Shown here: one piece after another, positions 34,924 to 43,756 of the stretch
How positions within the stretch are numbered: position 1 is the first letter of the stretch
How the letters are laid out: each line of letters opens with the position of its first letter
NCBI RefSeq assembly: GCF_000317285.1
Contig: NZ_AJLN01000084.1
Coordinates: 1-64,000 of the forward strand
Source of the DNA: Chlorogloeopsis fritschii PCC 6912
GTDB lineage: Bacteria; Cyanobacteriota; Cyanobacteriia; Cyanobacteriales; Nostocaceae
Reading direction: 5' to 3'
DNA: 64,000 nt
Made by a program: the position numbers and the translations under genes
Notes under the pieces: generated by a model
The model's database searches: none
What the model saw: only the letters and a program-made list of their open reading frames with translations
Told to the model about the DNA's origin: nothing

Positions 34924-35364
34924 ATGGAAGCCTTATTTTGTTTGTCACCACGCTATCGTCTTGATGATGAACTACCTTGGCTAGAAGGAATAGATCCCAG
35001 CCGTCATTACTGGATTACGGTAAATGGAGACAAAAATCTAACAGTATCGCTTCCTGGGTTAACAGTTTCCTCGAAAAACGAATTGAAGCAAGCAATCCAG
35101 CAATTTCGCTCACTACAGCCAGGAGAACAAATGTCCTTGGCTAGAATTGCTAAAACTTGCACTATTCACTGTATCAGTTCTAATTGCTACGCGATAGAAG
35201 CCGAAATTGATAATGCTCCTGTCTGGCATTTGTTCGATCAAGAAACTCTAGATAGTCTTTTAATGACCGCACATCCTGATTGGCAATGTGCTCCTAAAGA
35301 CATTGAGTTAGGACGGAGATTACTAATGCAATCCTTCCAACAAGTGGCAGCTAGTAAGAGTTAA
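34924..35364 (+). CDS. conserved hypothetical protein
   Basis: 146 residues from ATG 34924 (MEALFCLSPRYRLDDELPWLEGIDPSRHYWITVNGDKNL). Soluble. The tail DWQCAPKDIELGRRLLMQSFQQVAA is helical. Three cysteines lie around THCISSNCYAIEAEIDNAPVW-like residues 80-100. I do not recognise the family. It is isolated, with a 500-base upstream gap and TTAGTGGTTAG repeats downstream. Confidence 0.6.
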   Translation: MEALFCLSPRYRLDDELPWLEGIDPSRHYWITVNGDKNLTVSLPGLTVSSKNELKQAIQQFRSLQPGEQMSLARIAKTCTIHCISSNCYAIEAEIDNAPVWHLFDQETLDSLLMTAHPDWQCAPKDIELGRRLLMQSFQQVAASKS

Positions 35365-35432
35365 GAATTGTTGGTGGTTAGTGGTAGTGGTTAGTGGTTA
35401 ATAGTTAAATGAATTAACTACTAGTTTGTTTC

Positions 35433-35858
35433 TCATCGTCGCAAATTCAGTAACTCTTGCGGAGAGGCTAAGAGTTTAATTTTGATGTAAAGAATTTGCT
35501 TTTGTTGGTTGAGGATAAACTGCCACAAAACATTGACACCACACCAAGAAGTTTGTGCTTTACCCGTCACCTGAAATTGAATCTCTCCATTTTCCAGAGT
35601 TTCGGCTATTCCTTGGCGGGGATAAGCTTTAATGTCTTGTGCTTCTTGCTTGAGGTAAGTAGCGATCGCATCTCGTCCAACAATTTCAGATTCAAAGGGT
35701 GGATGCATAACACCATCTTCTGCAAATAAAGCAGCCGTAGCATCAAAATCCCCTGCATTTAAGGATTGAAAATATTGCAGTATGGTTGCTTCGCTAATTC
35801 CCTCAATCGTGAAATCTCCTAAATCATCTACAGATTTTGAAGATTGTGATGAAAGCAT
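35433..35858 (-). CDS. CTDH: orange carotenoid protein C-terminal-domain homologue
   Basis: 141 residues, a single NTF2-like domain. It matches the OCP C-terminal domain closely in memory: ILQYFQSLNAGDFDATAALFAEDGVMHPPFESEIVGRDAIATYL, then FQVTGKAQTSWCGVNVLWQF and the ending IKLLASPQELLNLRR. CTDHs bind keto-carotenoid as homodimers, take it from membranes and deliver it to helical carotenoid proteins. Cys106 sits where Anabaena CTDH has its regulatory Cys103. The HCP4-like gene lies directly upstream on the same strand, as with all4941-all4940 in Anabaena PCC 7120 (from memory). A terminator between them suggests a separate promoter. Confidence 0.88.
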   Translation of the reverse strand: MLSSQSSKSVDDLGDFTIEGISEATILQYFQSLNAGDFDATAALFAEDGVMHPPFESEIVGRDAIATYLKQEAQDIKAYPRQGIAETLENGEIQFQVTGKAQTSWCGVNVLWQFILNQQKQILYIKIKLLASPQELLNLRR

Positions 35859-35990
35859 AATATAACTCCAGATTATTATATTTTTATCAACTTACACGCA
35901 ATAGCAGGTTGGGAACTTGCTGCTGAGGATGTATTTTTGTTGGTTAGTGGTTAGTAGCTGGTTGTTCTCCTCTGCGCCTCTGCGTGAGAT

Positions 35991-36039
35991 AAAAAAAGCT
36001 CTTTATATTCTTCCCAGGAAGTAGAAAAATATAAAGAGC
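35991..36039 (-). terminator. strong terminator between the HCP4-like and CTDH genes
   Basis: On the minus strand GCTCTTTATATT and AATATAAAGAGC form a 12-bp perfect stem (35998-36009 with 36028-36039), directly followed by seven T. It lies about 40 bases past the HCP4-like stop. Confidence 0.88.
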
Positions 36040-36076
36040 AATTAGTGTTGGAAATAAGTGGGATTCTACAAACTCA

Positions 36077-36595
36077 TTAGTCAGCCAGGGGATCAACACC
36101 CATATCAGTGACAACCTTACGAAGAACAGTAATTTGTTGACCGAAATCTAGTTGCTTAAGTGTTTCTAGTACCTGTGCGCCATCACGAGAGAGTTGATAG
36201 TTTGGTGGCATGGGTACAACAAAACCTTTAACCATTAACTCAGATAATTCATACCAGAAAGCCAGCTTGGTGTTAGCACTCAGAACACCGTAAGAACGGG
36301 TAAACTGTGTGTTTCTCTTAGCAGCCAAGTCGCGCATTACCTGTAACTGCTCTGCATGAGACATCTGCTTAATTTGATTTAACAAACCTTCGGCTAATTG
36401 CAAACGGGCGGCACCAGTGGCAGCGGGTGTAATCGAACGTCCCATTTCTGTGTAAGCATACCAAAGCACAGCCAGTTGATCGTCTACGCTCAAGTTGGTA
36501 AAAACAGCTACAGTAGCTGCAACAGCGTCACCTTGGGTGCTGTAATTGAAAGCGCCAGAAAAAAAGCTTTGAGTTGAATCAGCGGTGAATGTCAT
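36077..36595 (-). CDS. helical carotenoid protein, HCP4-like (OCP N-terminal-domain homologue)
   Basis: 172 residues, one all-helical carotenoid-binding domain with no C-terminal NTF2 domain. Close to the OCP N-terminal domain: SVDDQLAVLWYAYTEMGRSITPAA (Trp45 and Tyr48 at the positions of the OCP carotenoid contacts), LAEGLLNQIKQMSHAEQLQVMRDLA, FWYELSELMVKGFVVPMP and LDFGQQITVLRKVVTDMGVDPLAD. HCPs quench phycobilisomes or singlet oxygen. Adjacency to CTDH and the strong OCP similarity suggest the HCP4 clade, the efficient phycobilisome quencher in Anabaena; this is inference. Start ATG 36595. Confidence 0.88.
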   Translation of the reverse strand: MTFTADSTQSFFSGAFNYSTQGDAVAATVAVFTNLSVDDQLAVLWYAYTEMGRSITPAATGAARLQLAEGLLNQIKQMSHAEQLQVMRDLAAKRNTQFTRSYGVLSANTKLAFWYELSELMVKGFVVPMPPNYQLSRDGAQVLETLKQLDFGQQITVLRKVVTDMGVDPLAD

Positions 36596-36799
36596 AATCT
36601 TGTCTCCACAGTCGATCTAGTTCAGTACGCTGGGAGTTACTGAGAGGATGATTTTCACTCCCGATTACATCTTGCATTACTTCTTTACAAATTGCAAATA
36701 AAATTTACAAATACAATGGCTAAAAAAGAGCAAATGTATGTATTGAGGGGATAGTGTATAATTTAGGTGCCGCTTTTCTGGCAAATTTCGATAAGATAA

Positions 36800-37753
36800 A
36801 TGAATCAATTTTTGGGAACAAGCAGCAATGAGGTAAAGCAAAAAGCCCTAGAACTGGGGTTTCATAAGGTGGGAATAGCTGCTGTAAATGAAGACGACAC
36901 AGAAAAACAGCGGTTGCAAGCATGGATAGCGCTAGGTTATCACGCTGATATGGAATGGATGACTTCCCCCAAGCGTCAAGATCTGAAGTTGGTGATGAGT
37001 GAAGCGCGATCGCTAATTTGTGTTGCTCTCAACTACTACACACCCCACGAACGTCCGGAAGGCAAAGAATATGGTAAAATCTCGCGTTATGCCTGGGGGC
37101 GGGATTATCACAAAGTCATGCACAAAAAACTAAAAGCGTTTTCTGCTTGGTTACAAGGACTAGGTGAAGACATTCAAGCTCGTTATTATGCAGATACAGG
37201 CCCGATCCAGGATAAAGCATGGGCGCAACGAGCGGGTATTGGTTGGATTGCCAAAAATGGAAATGTGATTACGCGGGAATATGGCTCTTGGGTGTTTTTG
37301 GGAGAAGTGTTGACAAATTTAGAATTAAATCCAGATACTCCCCATACAGAGCACTGCGGTACCTGTACTCGCTGCATAGAAGCTTGCCCTACAGGTGCAA
37401 TTACCCAGCCATTTGTTGTAGATGCAAATCGCTGCATTGCCTATCACACAATTGAAAATCGGCATGAAAAATTGCCAGAAACAGTTACGCCCCACTTGCA
37501 AGGTTGGGTTGCTGGTTGTGACATCTGCCAAGACGTTTGTCCTTGGAATCAGCGTTTTGCGCGCATCACTGATGTGACAGAATTTCAACCGTATCCTGGG
37601 AATATTGCGCCCAAACTGGTAGAATTAGCGCAAATCTCAGATCGGGAGTGGGATAAAAGATTTCCGGCATCAGCGTTGCGGCGAATTAAGCCAGAAATGT
37701 TACGACGGAATGCCCGCGCTAATCTAGACGCATTCTACTTAGTACAAGAATGA
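36800..37753 (+). CDS. queG: epoxyqueuosine reductase
   Basis: 317 residues. QueG is a cobalamin-dependent, [4Fe-4S]-containing enzyme that reduces epoxyqueuosine to queuosine in tRNA. Evidence: KQKALELGFHKVGIA at the start, YYTPHERPEGKEYGKISRYAWGRDYH, the B12-domain block RYYADTGPIQDKAWAQRAGIGWIAKNGNVIT, and two ferredoxin-like clusters CGTCTRCIEACPTGAI and GCDICQDVCPWN. Its stop overlaps the next start (ATGA at 37750), so it is co-translated with the HAD gene. Its need for cobalamin matches the presence of a CobD-like gene in the window. Confidence 0.95.
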   Translation: MNQFLGTSSNEVKQKALELGFHKVGIAAVNEDDTEKQRLQAWIALGYHADMEWMTSPKRQDLKLVMSEARSLICVALNYYTPHERPEGKEYGKISRYAWGRDYHKVMHKKLKAFSAWLQGLGEDIQARYYADTGPIQDKAWAQRAGIGWIAKNGNVITREYGSWVFLGEVLTNLELNPDTPHTEHCGTCTRCIEACPTGAITQPFVVDANRCIAYHTIENRHEKLPETVTPHLQGWVAGCDICQDVCPWNQRFARITDVTEFQPYPGNIAPKLVELAQISDREWDKRFPASALRRIKPEMLRRNARANLDAFYLVQE

Positions 37754-38385
37754 TCCAAAAAGTAATTATTTTTGATTTTGATGGTACGATTGCTGACACA
37801 GTAGATGCGCTTGTAAATATTGCGAACCGTTTAGCTAAAGAGTTTGGTTATGTACAAATCACTCCACAAGAACTAGCTCTGTTGAGAAATTTAACCTCTA
37901 GAGAAATTATAAATTATTCAGGTATTTCTCTTTTTAAAATACCTTTTCTAGTCAAAAGAGTCAAAGGAGAATTAAAAGATAAAATTCCGGAATTAAAGCC
38001 AATTCCGGGAATCAAAGATGCATTGACAGCACTTAAAACTGAAGGTCATCGTTTAGGAATTATCACATCTAATTCCAAAGATAATGTGACAGAGTTCCTA
38101 AAAATAAATGATTTAGAAGAGCTATTTGAATTTATTTATTCAGGAGTGACTATTTTTGGTAAAACAACTATTATTAATAATCTTCTTAGACAAAAACAAA
38201 TAAAATCCGAAGAAGTTATTTATGTAGGAGATGAAACCAGAGATATAGAAGCATCAAAAAAAGCTAATATCAAAGTGATTGCAGTCACTTGGGGATTTAA
38301 TTCGCCAGAAGTATTAGCCAAGCAGAACCCCTATTTCTTAATTCATCATCCCAGTGAACTGCTAGAAGTGATTAATAGTTGTTAA
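37750..38385 (+). CDS. HAD-superfamily hydrolase (phosphoglycolate-phosphatase-like)
   Basis: 211 residues; ATG 37750 overlaps the queG stop by four bases. HAD motif I IFDFDGTIADT at 6-16, motif II GIITSNSKDNV (Thr/Ser-Asn), motif III lysine near FGKTTIINNLL, and motif IV VIYVGDETRDIEASKKANIKVIAVTWGFNSPE. The helical cap after motif I suggests subclass IA. Substrate is unknown; Gph-like or nucleotide phosphatases are possible. Translational coupling with queG may be coincidental. Confidence 0.85.
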   Translation: MIQKVIIFDFDGTIADTVDALVNIANRLAKEFGYVQITPQELALLRNLTSREIINYSGISLFKIPFLVKRVKGELKDKIPELKPIPGIKDALTALKTEGHRLGIITSNSKDNVTEFLKINDLEELFEFIYSGVTIFGKTTIINNLLRQKQIKSEEVIYVGDETRDIEASKKANIKVIAVTWGFNSPEVLAKQNPYFLIHHPSELLEVINSC

Positions 38386-38459
38386 TTTCTTCTAGTTTAT
38401 TGATTCAGAATTAGCCAAGCGCTATATACTGCTTCTCTACTAAAACAATCCGAAAAAAG

Positions 38460-38525
38460 AACTCAGGCAAGAGAAGTCAGAAGTCAGAAGTCAGAAGATT
38501 CTGAGTTCTGCATTCTGAGTTCTCC
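38460..38525. repeat. AGTCAGA tandem repeats
   Basis: AGAAGTCAGAAGTCAGAAGTCAGAAG (heptads) is followed by TTCTGAGTTCTGCATTCTGAGTTCTCC, whose parts are near reverse complements of one another, forming a potential hairpin between two convergent genes. Confidence 0.6.
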
Positions 38526-38542
38526 TTAATTATTCTCCCAAC

Positions 38543-38914
38543 CTATTTAGATTGGCCTTTGTCTAAAGCTTGTTTTAATAAATCATCATCAACGCTAGTT
38601 ACACCTTGATCTCTTGAACCGCCAACCTCCTTAGCCATTTCTTGATAATCATCGGGATCGCCAGTTGATTGTGCTTCTGTTTTCGTCTCTTGCGCTTCAG
38701 GCATTTGATATTCAGGTGCAGTTGCTGCTTCGGCTGCTTTTGCACCTTCGCTTGTGCGATCGATTTCACTAACACTGAATTGTTGTGCAGCTTGATAATC
38801 TGCTTCCATATCAACACTTGGAGCTTTTTCTTCACCACTAGCCATATTTTCAGCGGCTAATCTTGCATCTTCGGTAGGAGCTTGAGAAACGTTAGGCTTA
38901 ATTTCTTCTGTCAT
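38543..38914 (-). CDS. acidic, probably disordered small protein
   Basis: 123 residues from ATG 38914, with AGAGAGG a few bases upstream. Very rich in Glu, Asp, Ala, Gln and Lys, with no hydrophobic core: MTEEIKPNVSQAPTEDARLAAENMA, then TAPEYQMPEAQETKTEAQS and DDDLLKQALDKGQSK. Such composition is typical of an intrinsically disordered, possibly stress-related protein; no family was recognised. It diverges from the HCP gene at 39133. Confidence 0.55.
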   Translation of the reverse strand: MTEEIKPNVSQAPTEDARLAAENMASGEEKAPSVDMEADYQAAQQFSVSEIDRTSEGAKAAEAATAPEYQMPEAQETKTEAQSTGDPDDYQEMAKEVGGSRDQGVTSVDDDLLKQALDKGQSK

Positions 38915-39132
38915 AATAAACCTCTCTAGTAATTTTTCTATCACTGCCGAGATTCTATCAGAGTGAACCTATACGTCCTTGATACCCCTAGATAGATTCT
39001 TCACCTCTATTAACGGACAGATAAAAGCACCAAGATTAAATTTGCAAACCTCTTTCTAGAGGAGGGCGATTCATCTTCTTCAACTTTGTTACGCCTTAAT
39101 GGGGACTGTAAAATTACTCAGGAAAAAAATTT

Positions 39133-39663
39133 ATGACTACAGGTTACAATAAGTCTGCACCTCAAGCCCTAAGCGAAGAAACTCAAAAAGCCGTAGAATC
39201 TTTTAACACATTGGATACTGATGCCAAACTAGCTTGGCTATATTTTGTTTATGAAAAAATGGGAGACTCTATCACTCCTGCTGCTCCGTCTGCGGCAGAA
39301 CCAGAATTAGCGCCAACATTACTTGCCGACTATTACAAATTATCTGATGAACAGCAATTACAGATTATGCGAGAAATTGTGAACTGTGAAAATACAGAAC
39401 ATTCTCGTGCTTATGGTGCTCTCAAAGAAAACAACCAGCTATTTATTTGGTATGCTTGGGCGGAAGCGATGGGAGACGATGTAGTTGATATGCCAGATGA
39501 TTACAATGCTTCTGATGCAATTAACAATCTCCTGTCGCAAATAGAAAAAATGGATTTTGAAGAGCAAATGTCTGTATTGCGGACAGTGGTAGGTCAAATG
39601 GGCTACAGTGATGTAAAGCCAATTGAAACGCAAGCAGAAACTGGTAAAACATCAAGTCTTTAG
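39133..39663 (+). CDS. second helical carotenoid protein (HCP)
   Basis: 176 residues, OCP N-terminal-domain fold: LDTDAKLAWLYFVYEKMGDSITPAAPSAAEPELAPTLL, QQLQIMREIVN, LFIWYAWAEAMGDDVVDMPDDY and KMDFEEQMSVLRTVVGQMGYSD. More divergent from OCP than the HCP4-like protein: the Trp of the carotenoid pocket is Tyr (about residue 37), while the following Tyr is kept (about 40). It probably belongs to one of the HCP1-3 clades that quench singlet oxygen but not phycobilisomes (inference). The C-terminal tail ETQAETGKTSSL is extra. Start ATG 39133. Confidence 0.82.
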   Translation: MTTGYNKSAPQALSEETQKAVESFNTLDTDAKLAWLYFVYEKMGDSITPAAPSAAEPELAPTLLADYYKLSDEQQLQIMREIVNCENTEHSRAYGALKENNQLFIWYAWAEAMGDDVVDMPDDYNASDAINNLLSQIEKMDFEEQMSVLRTVVGQMGYSDVKPIETQAETGKTSSL

Positions 39664-39725
39664 ATAGGTAACAGGTAACAGGGAACAGGTTACAGGTTAC
39701 AGTTCTTCCCTGTTCCCTATCCCTT

Positions 39726-40484
39726 TTATGATGCTGCCATTTGGCTCAAGTCAGCCGGAGTCAAGTCAGAGTGTATGACTTCACCATCGCGAAACCAGAT
39801 AATGCGTTGAGTTTGGCGCGCAACATCCGGTTCGTGAGTTACCATTACCACTGTGATACCAGTAGCATTGAGTTCGCCAAAGATTTTTAATACTTCTTGG
39901 GTAGTACGCGAATCAAGAGCACCAGTAGGTTCATCCGCTAAGAGCAGCACGGGATTGTTGACAATGGCACGGGCGATCGCTACTCTTTGTTGTTGTCCGC
40001 CAGAAAGTTGAGTAGGTTTGTTGTGGAGGCGCTTTTCTAAACCCACCCGCTTTAATGCTTCAGTTGCGCGATCGTTTCTTTCTGAAGCTTTAACACCAGC
40101 GTATACCATGGGCAACATCACATTTTCTAGTGCTGTGAGTTGGGGCAAAAGGTGGAATTGCTGAAAGACAAACCCAATTTTTTTGTTGCGGATGTGAGCC
40201 AAATCAGAATCATCCATTTGTGCCACATCAACGTTATCCAGGTAGTAATGTCCTGATGTGGGGCGATCCAGACAGCCAATGATATTCATGGCTGTAGATT
40301 TACCAGAACCAGATGCTCCCATAATCGAGCAATATTCACCCTGGTTGATAAGGAGACTAACATCATTGAGTGCTTTTACTTCTGTTTCGCCACTGCCGTA
40401 AATTTTGAAGATATTTTCTAGGCGAATAATTTCTGTTTTCTGAATTTTGGATGGAAATTTTTGGATTTTCGCTTGAGTGTCCAT
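39726..40484 (-). CDS. ABC transporter ATPase (MacB-type)
   Basis: 252 residues from ATG 40484. Walker [11 protein letters not shown]-loop VFQQFHLLP, signature [15 protein letters not shown], Walker [14 protein letters not shown] and the switch His in VTHEP. The ATPase partners the FtsX-like permease and the HlyD-type adaptor upstream in the same direction. Together they form a tripartite exporter that would use a TolC-like channel. A repeat-bearing 190-base gap separates it from the permease, so its ribosome site (GGTAGG) lies at the repeat edge. Confidence 0.9.
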   Translation of the reverse strand: MDTQAKIQKFPSKIQKTEIIRLENIFKIYGSGETEVKALNDVSLLINQGEYCSIMGASGSGKSTAMNIIGCLDRPTSGHYYLDNVDVAQMDDSDLAHIRNKKIGFVFQQFHLLPQLTALENVMLPMVYAGVKASERNDRATEALKRVGLEKRLHNKPTQLSGGQQQRVAIARAIVNNPVLLLADEPTGALDSRTTQEVLKIFGELNATGITVVMVTHEPDVARQTQRIIWFRDGEVIHSDLTPADLSQMAAS

Positions 40485-40489
40485 TCTAC

Positions 40490-40556
40490 CTACCAACGGA
40501 TACGCCGTACCTACGGAAGCGTCTACGCGTCTACTGCCTCCTGTCTTCTAGTTATG
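40490..40556. repeat. dispersed repeat within the exporter operon
   Basis: TACCAACGGATACGCCGTACCTACGGAAGCG, CTACGCGTCTACTGCC and TCCTGTCTTC are modules shared with 21340-21410 and 32335-32440. It separates the ATPase and permease genes. Confidence 0.65.
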
Positions 40557-40674
40557 CACCAATACAGTTCACTTAAGGCTAAAACTCTTTGTTAAAGTCA
40601 ATTTTTTTAACGAACCACAAAGGCGCAAAGGACGCAAAGAGAAAAAATGCTTAACTTAACTAAACCGTATTGAG

Positions 40675-41892
40675 TTATGCACTTCTGAGAGCTACAATCG
40701 GATCGAGTTTGGCAGCACGACGAGCAGGAACAACGCCAAAGAATAAACCAATAGCGCCAGAAACACCAACTGTCAGAGTAATTGCCATTACAGAAATGCC
40801 CGCTTCTAATGGTGTTAAGGCTCCTACCAACAAAATACCACCTACGCCAATCACCGTACCAACTAAGCCACCCGCAGCAGAGAGAATAATAGCTTCAATC
40901 ATGAACTGAACCAGAATATCTTGCTCGGTTGCACCAATTGCCTTACGTAATCCAATTTCTTGGGTGCGTTCGGTAACGGAGACAAGCATGATATTCATAA
41001 TGCCAATGCCACCGACAATCAAAGAAATAGCAGCGATCGCTGCCAGCATAATTGTCAATGCACCAGTGATTTGTCCGACAGTTTGCAAGGCATCTTTTTG
41101 AGAACGGATGCTAAAGTCATCTTCACCGGTGATTTTGTGTCGTAAGCGCAGCAAATTGGTAATTTGAAACTCTGCTGCATCTACACTATTAGAATCACGT
41201 GCGGAAGCAACGATGTAATCTAAAGCGATGCCATAAGGAGAATTGCGCCCTACAAGTCGATTGGCTGATGTTGTGATCGGGATTAATGCTGCTTCATCAT
41301 AGTTAGCACCCAAACTAGAGCCTTTGGCTTCTAGTACACCGATAACTTGAAAGCTACTATTTTTAATCCGCAACTGTTCTCCTACGGGATTTTGAGTACC
41401 AAACAGTCTTTGTGCCAAGTCCGCACCTAACACGGTAACCTGATTGTTGCGCTTGATGTCTATATCTGTAAAAAAGCGCCCTTTACCAGTTTCAAATTCC
41501 CTTACCCTTGGAAAACTAGGAGTTGTGCCAATGATGCTGACATCGGTGTTGCGGTTACGGTAGGTTACTACCTGTCTTGTATTCAATTCTGGAGCGACTC
41601 CCACCACCGTTGGTACTTGAGTAGCAATTGCCTCAGCATCTGCTAATACTAAATTTTTTGGTACATCTCTGGTAATGCGTTGAGTTTCCTGATTACCTGG
41701 AATAATAAATAGGACATTTGGCCCTAAAGATTCTAACTGCTTATTTACAAACTTTTGCCCTGCTTCGCCAACGCCAATCATGGCAATCACCGAGGCATTA
41801 CCAATGACAATACCGAGCATCGTGAGGGAGCTTCGTAACTTATTTGACAGCAGGGTTTTACCTGCCATTTGCAGACTTTCTAGTAAGTTCAT
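40675..41892 (-). CDS. MacB-type ABC transporter permease
   Basis: 405 residues. N-terminal membrane helix with LRSSLTMLGIVIGNASVIAMIGVGEAG, a long periplasmic MacB-PCD domain (about 50-270), then three helices in the FtsX domain (GGIGIMNIMLVSVTERTQEIGLRKAIGATEQDI). The start ATG overlaps the end of the adaptor gene by four bases, showing translational coupling. Substrate unknown: MacAB-like systems export peptides, glycolipids or lipoproteins. Confidence 0.9.
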   Translation of the reverse strand: MNLLESLQMAGKTLLSNKLRSSLTMLGIVIGNASVIAMIGVGEAGQKFVNKQLESLGPNVLFIIPGNQETQRITRDVPKNLVLADAEAIATQVPTVVGVAPELNTRQVVTYRNRNTDVSIIGTTPSFPRVREFETGKGRFFTDIDIKRNNQVTVLGADLAQRLFGTQNPVGEQLRIKNSSFQVIGVLEAKGSSLGANYDEAALIPITTSANRLVGRNSPYGIALDYIVASARDSNSVDAAEFQITNLLRLRHKITGEDDFSIRSQKDALQTVGQITGALTIMLAAIAAISLIVGGIGIMNIMLVSVTERTQEIGLRKAIGATEQDILVQFMIEAIILSAAGGLVGTVIGVGGILLVGALTPLEAGISVMAITLTVGVSGAIGLFFGVVPARRAAKLDPIVALRSA

Positions 41893-43394
41893 TGTTGTGA
41901 TTGTGCTTGTTCTCGCTTATAGTCTGGAGGTGGATTGAGAAATATGCGATCGCCTGCGTTTACTCCTTCTAAAATCTGAGTTTGGTCTTTAATTTGCGCT
42001 CCTACTACGACTGAGCGAAACAGAGGTTTATTGTTGGCATCCGGCACCAAAACTCCGGTATTTCCTTTTTCAGTCACAATAGCTACAGTCGGTACTAATA
42101 AAGCATCGTTGACGCGATCGCCCAAAAACGTCAAATCCAAATTCAAGCCAGAACGTAATTCTTGTTGACCTGTATCTATAGCTACCCGCACTTGAAATAA
42201 AGTTACACCGTCTTCCTTAACAGCTTCAGGAGCAATGAGGCGTACACGTCCTTTAAAGGTGCGATCGGGATAGGCATCTGTAGTAATTTCTACAGGCTGT
42301 CCGACTTTAATTCTACCAATATCAGCTTCTGGAACTTGAGCTAGCACTTCTAAACCCTTGGCTAGGGCAACAATTGAACTAGAAGTAGCAGAGGCGCTCG
42401 AAGAAGCAGAAGTCGTAGGTGCTACATACGCGCCATCGTTGGCATACTTTTGCGTCACAATTCCAGTAAAGGGAGCGCGAATCAGTGTATCTTCTAACCT
42501 AACCTGGGTAGCTTTTAACTGTGCCTGTGCTGCAGCTACAGCAGCTTGACGTTGAGCAATGACTTCAGAACGAGTGCCATTTTCTAGAAGCCGCAGTGCT
42601 GCCCGTGCCTCTGCAACAGCAGCTTCACGTTGAGCGATTTCTTCCGGGCGCAAACCATTACGTAACCTTGCTAGTTCTTGTCTTGCAGCTTGCAGGCTTG
42701 CTTGAACTTGTTGAAGGTTATCTTTCGCGTTACGCTCTTCAGTTAGAGCTTCATCAAGATAATCGCGAGATACCGCGCCTTGGGATGCAGGATATTGTCT
42801 GCGCTGCACTCGTTGAGTTGCTAATTCCAAGCGAGATCTGGCTTGTTGCAATTGTGCCTGATACTGATTTACCTGAGCTTCGGCTTTAGCAATTTCTTCT
42901 TGACGACTTCCCGCCCGTGCTTCAGCAAGTTGTGCTTGGGCTTGAGCCAGTCGCGCTCTGGCTTGGGCAATTTCTTGGGGACGACTGCCAGCTTGAGCTT
43001 CAGCCAGTTGTGCTTGGGCTTGCTCCAGGTTAGCGCGGTATTGGAGGATTTGTGCCTGAATCTCTGCACTATCCATCACAGCAATAACTTGTCCTTGCTG
43101 CACGCGATCGCCTTGTTCAACTCTTAAGGAGGCGACAATTCCCGGCTGTTTAGGACTAATATTCACACTTTGAACTGGCACTACCCTACCACTAGCAGTA
43201 ATCCGCAAGGTAATATCGTTTGCTTCTACAGGAACAGTAAGTGCCGCAATATCTTCTTTGCTTGCCCCCCGATTCACGAGTGTATAAGTCGTAGTTGTAC
43301 CAGCAACTAAAACACCAGCTGCCACCAGCCCAATTAACCACCGAGAGGGATGCTTAATTTTACCAATTCCAGGAATTTCTAAATACGTAGTCAT
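41889..43394 (-). CDS. HlyD/MacA-type membrane fusion protein
   Basis: 501 residues. One N-terminal membrane helix (about 18-42, RWLIGLVAAGVLVAGTTTTYTLV), a split biotinyl-lipoyl domain (PKQPGIVASLRVEQGDRVQQGQVIAVMD and DTLIRAPFTGIVTQKYANDGAYV), and between them a very long coiled coil with internal duplications (AQLAEAQAGSRPQEIAQARARL). C-terminal beta-barrel domains follow. It is the first gene of the three-gene exporter operon. The low-complexity segment TTSASSSASATSSS is unusual. Confidence 0.88.
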   Translation of the reverse strand: MTTYLEIPGIGKIKHPSRWLIGLVAAGVLVAGTTTTYTLVNRGASKEDIAALTVPVEANDITLRITASGRVVPVQSVNISPKQPGIVASLRVEQGDRVQQGQVIAVMDSAEIQAQILQYRANLEQAQAQLAEAQAGSRPQEIAQARARLAQAQAQLAEARAGSRQEEIAKAEAQVNQYQAQLQQARSRLELATQRVQRRQYPASQGAVSRDYLDEALTEERNAKDNLQQVQASLQAARQELARLRNGLRPEEIAQREAAVAEARAALRLLENGTRSEVIAQRQAAVAAAQAQLKATQVRLEDTLIRAPFTGIVTQKYANDGAYVAPTTSASSSASATSSSIVALAKGLEVLAQVPEADIGRIKVGQPVEITTDAYPDRTFKGRVRLIAPEAVKEDGVTLFQVRVAIDTGQQELRSGLNLDLTFLGDRVNDALLVPTVAIVTEKGNTGVLVPDANNKPLFRSVVVGAQIKDQTQILEGVNAGDRIFLNPPPDYKREQAQSQQ

Positions 43395-43756
43395 AACAGC
43401 AGCCTGTCAAAAATGTTTTGTTAGGTAAAGTGAAGGTGAAATAGACGGGGGACAAATAAAAATTGCCAGCGACAAGTTATTGATTGTTTGCAAATGTTTA
43501 CACTTAAGCAATAACACTTAGCTTGCTTGTGGAACTTTATTTAGTTGTGTGAGTTCAATATTGCTAGGGAAAGATTATAAATAGTTAACTTATATTTTCT
43601 TAACTTTTTTTCATAGTAGCCTTTCCAACTAGTAATTTACTTCACCTAAATGGGTGACTTTGGTTGTCAGTTGCACAATCATTTCCTTTCCCACCAGAGC
43701 GCAGATCGTTTAAGCTAGCTGGAAGATTATTGAATTTGTGGTAGAGAGGCGATAGT
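43395..43756. other. intergenic region between divergent exporter and TPR genes
   Basis: 362 bases, AT-rich, presumably holding the two divergent promoters. No clear dyad or hairpin was found. Confidence 0.35.
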
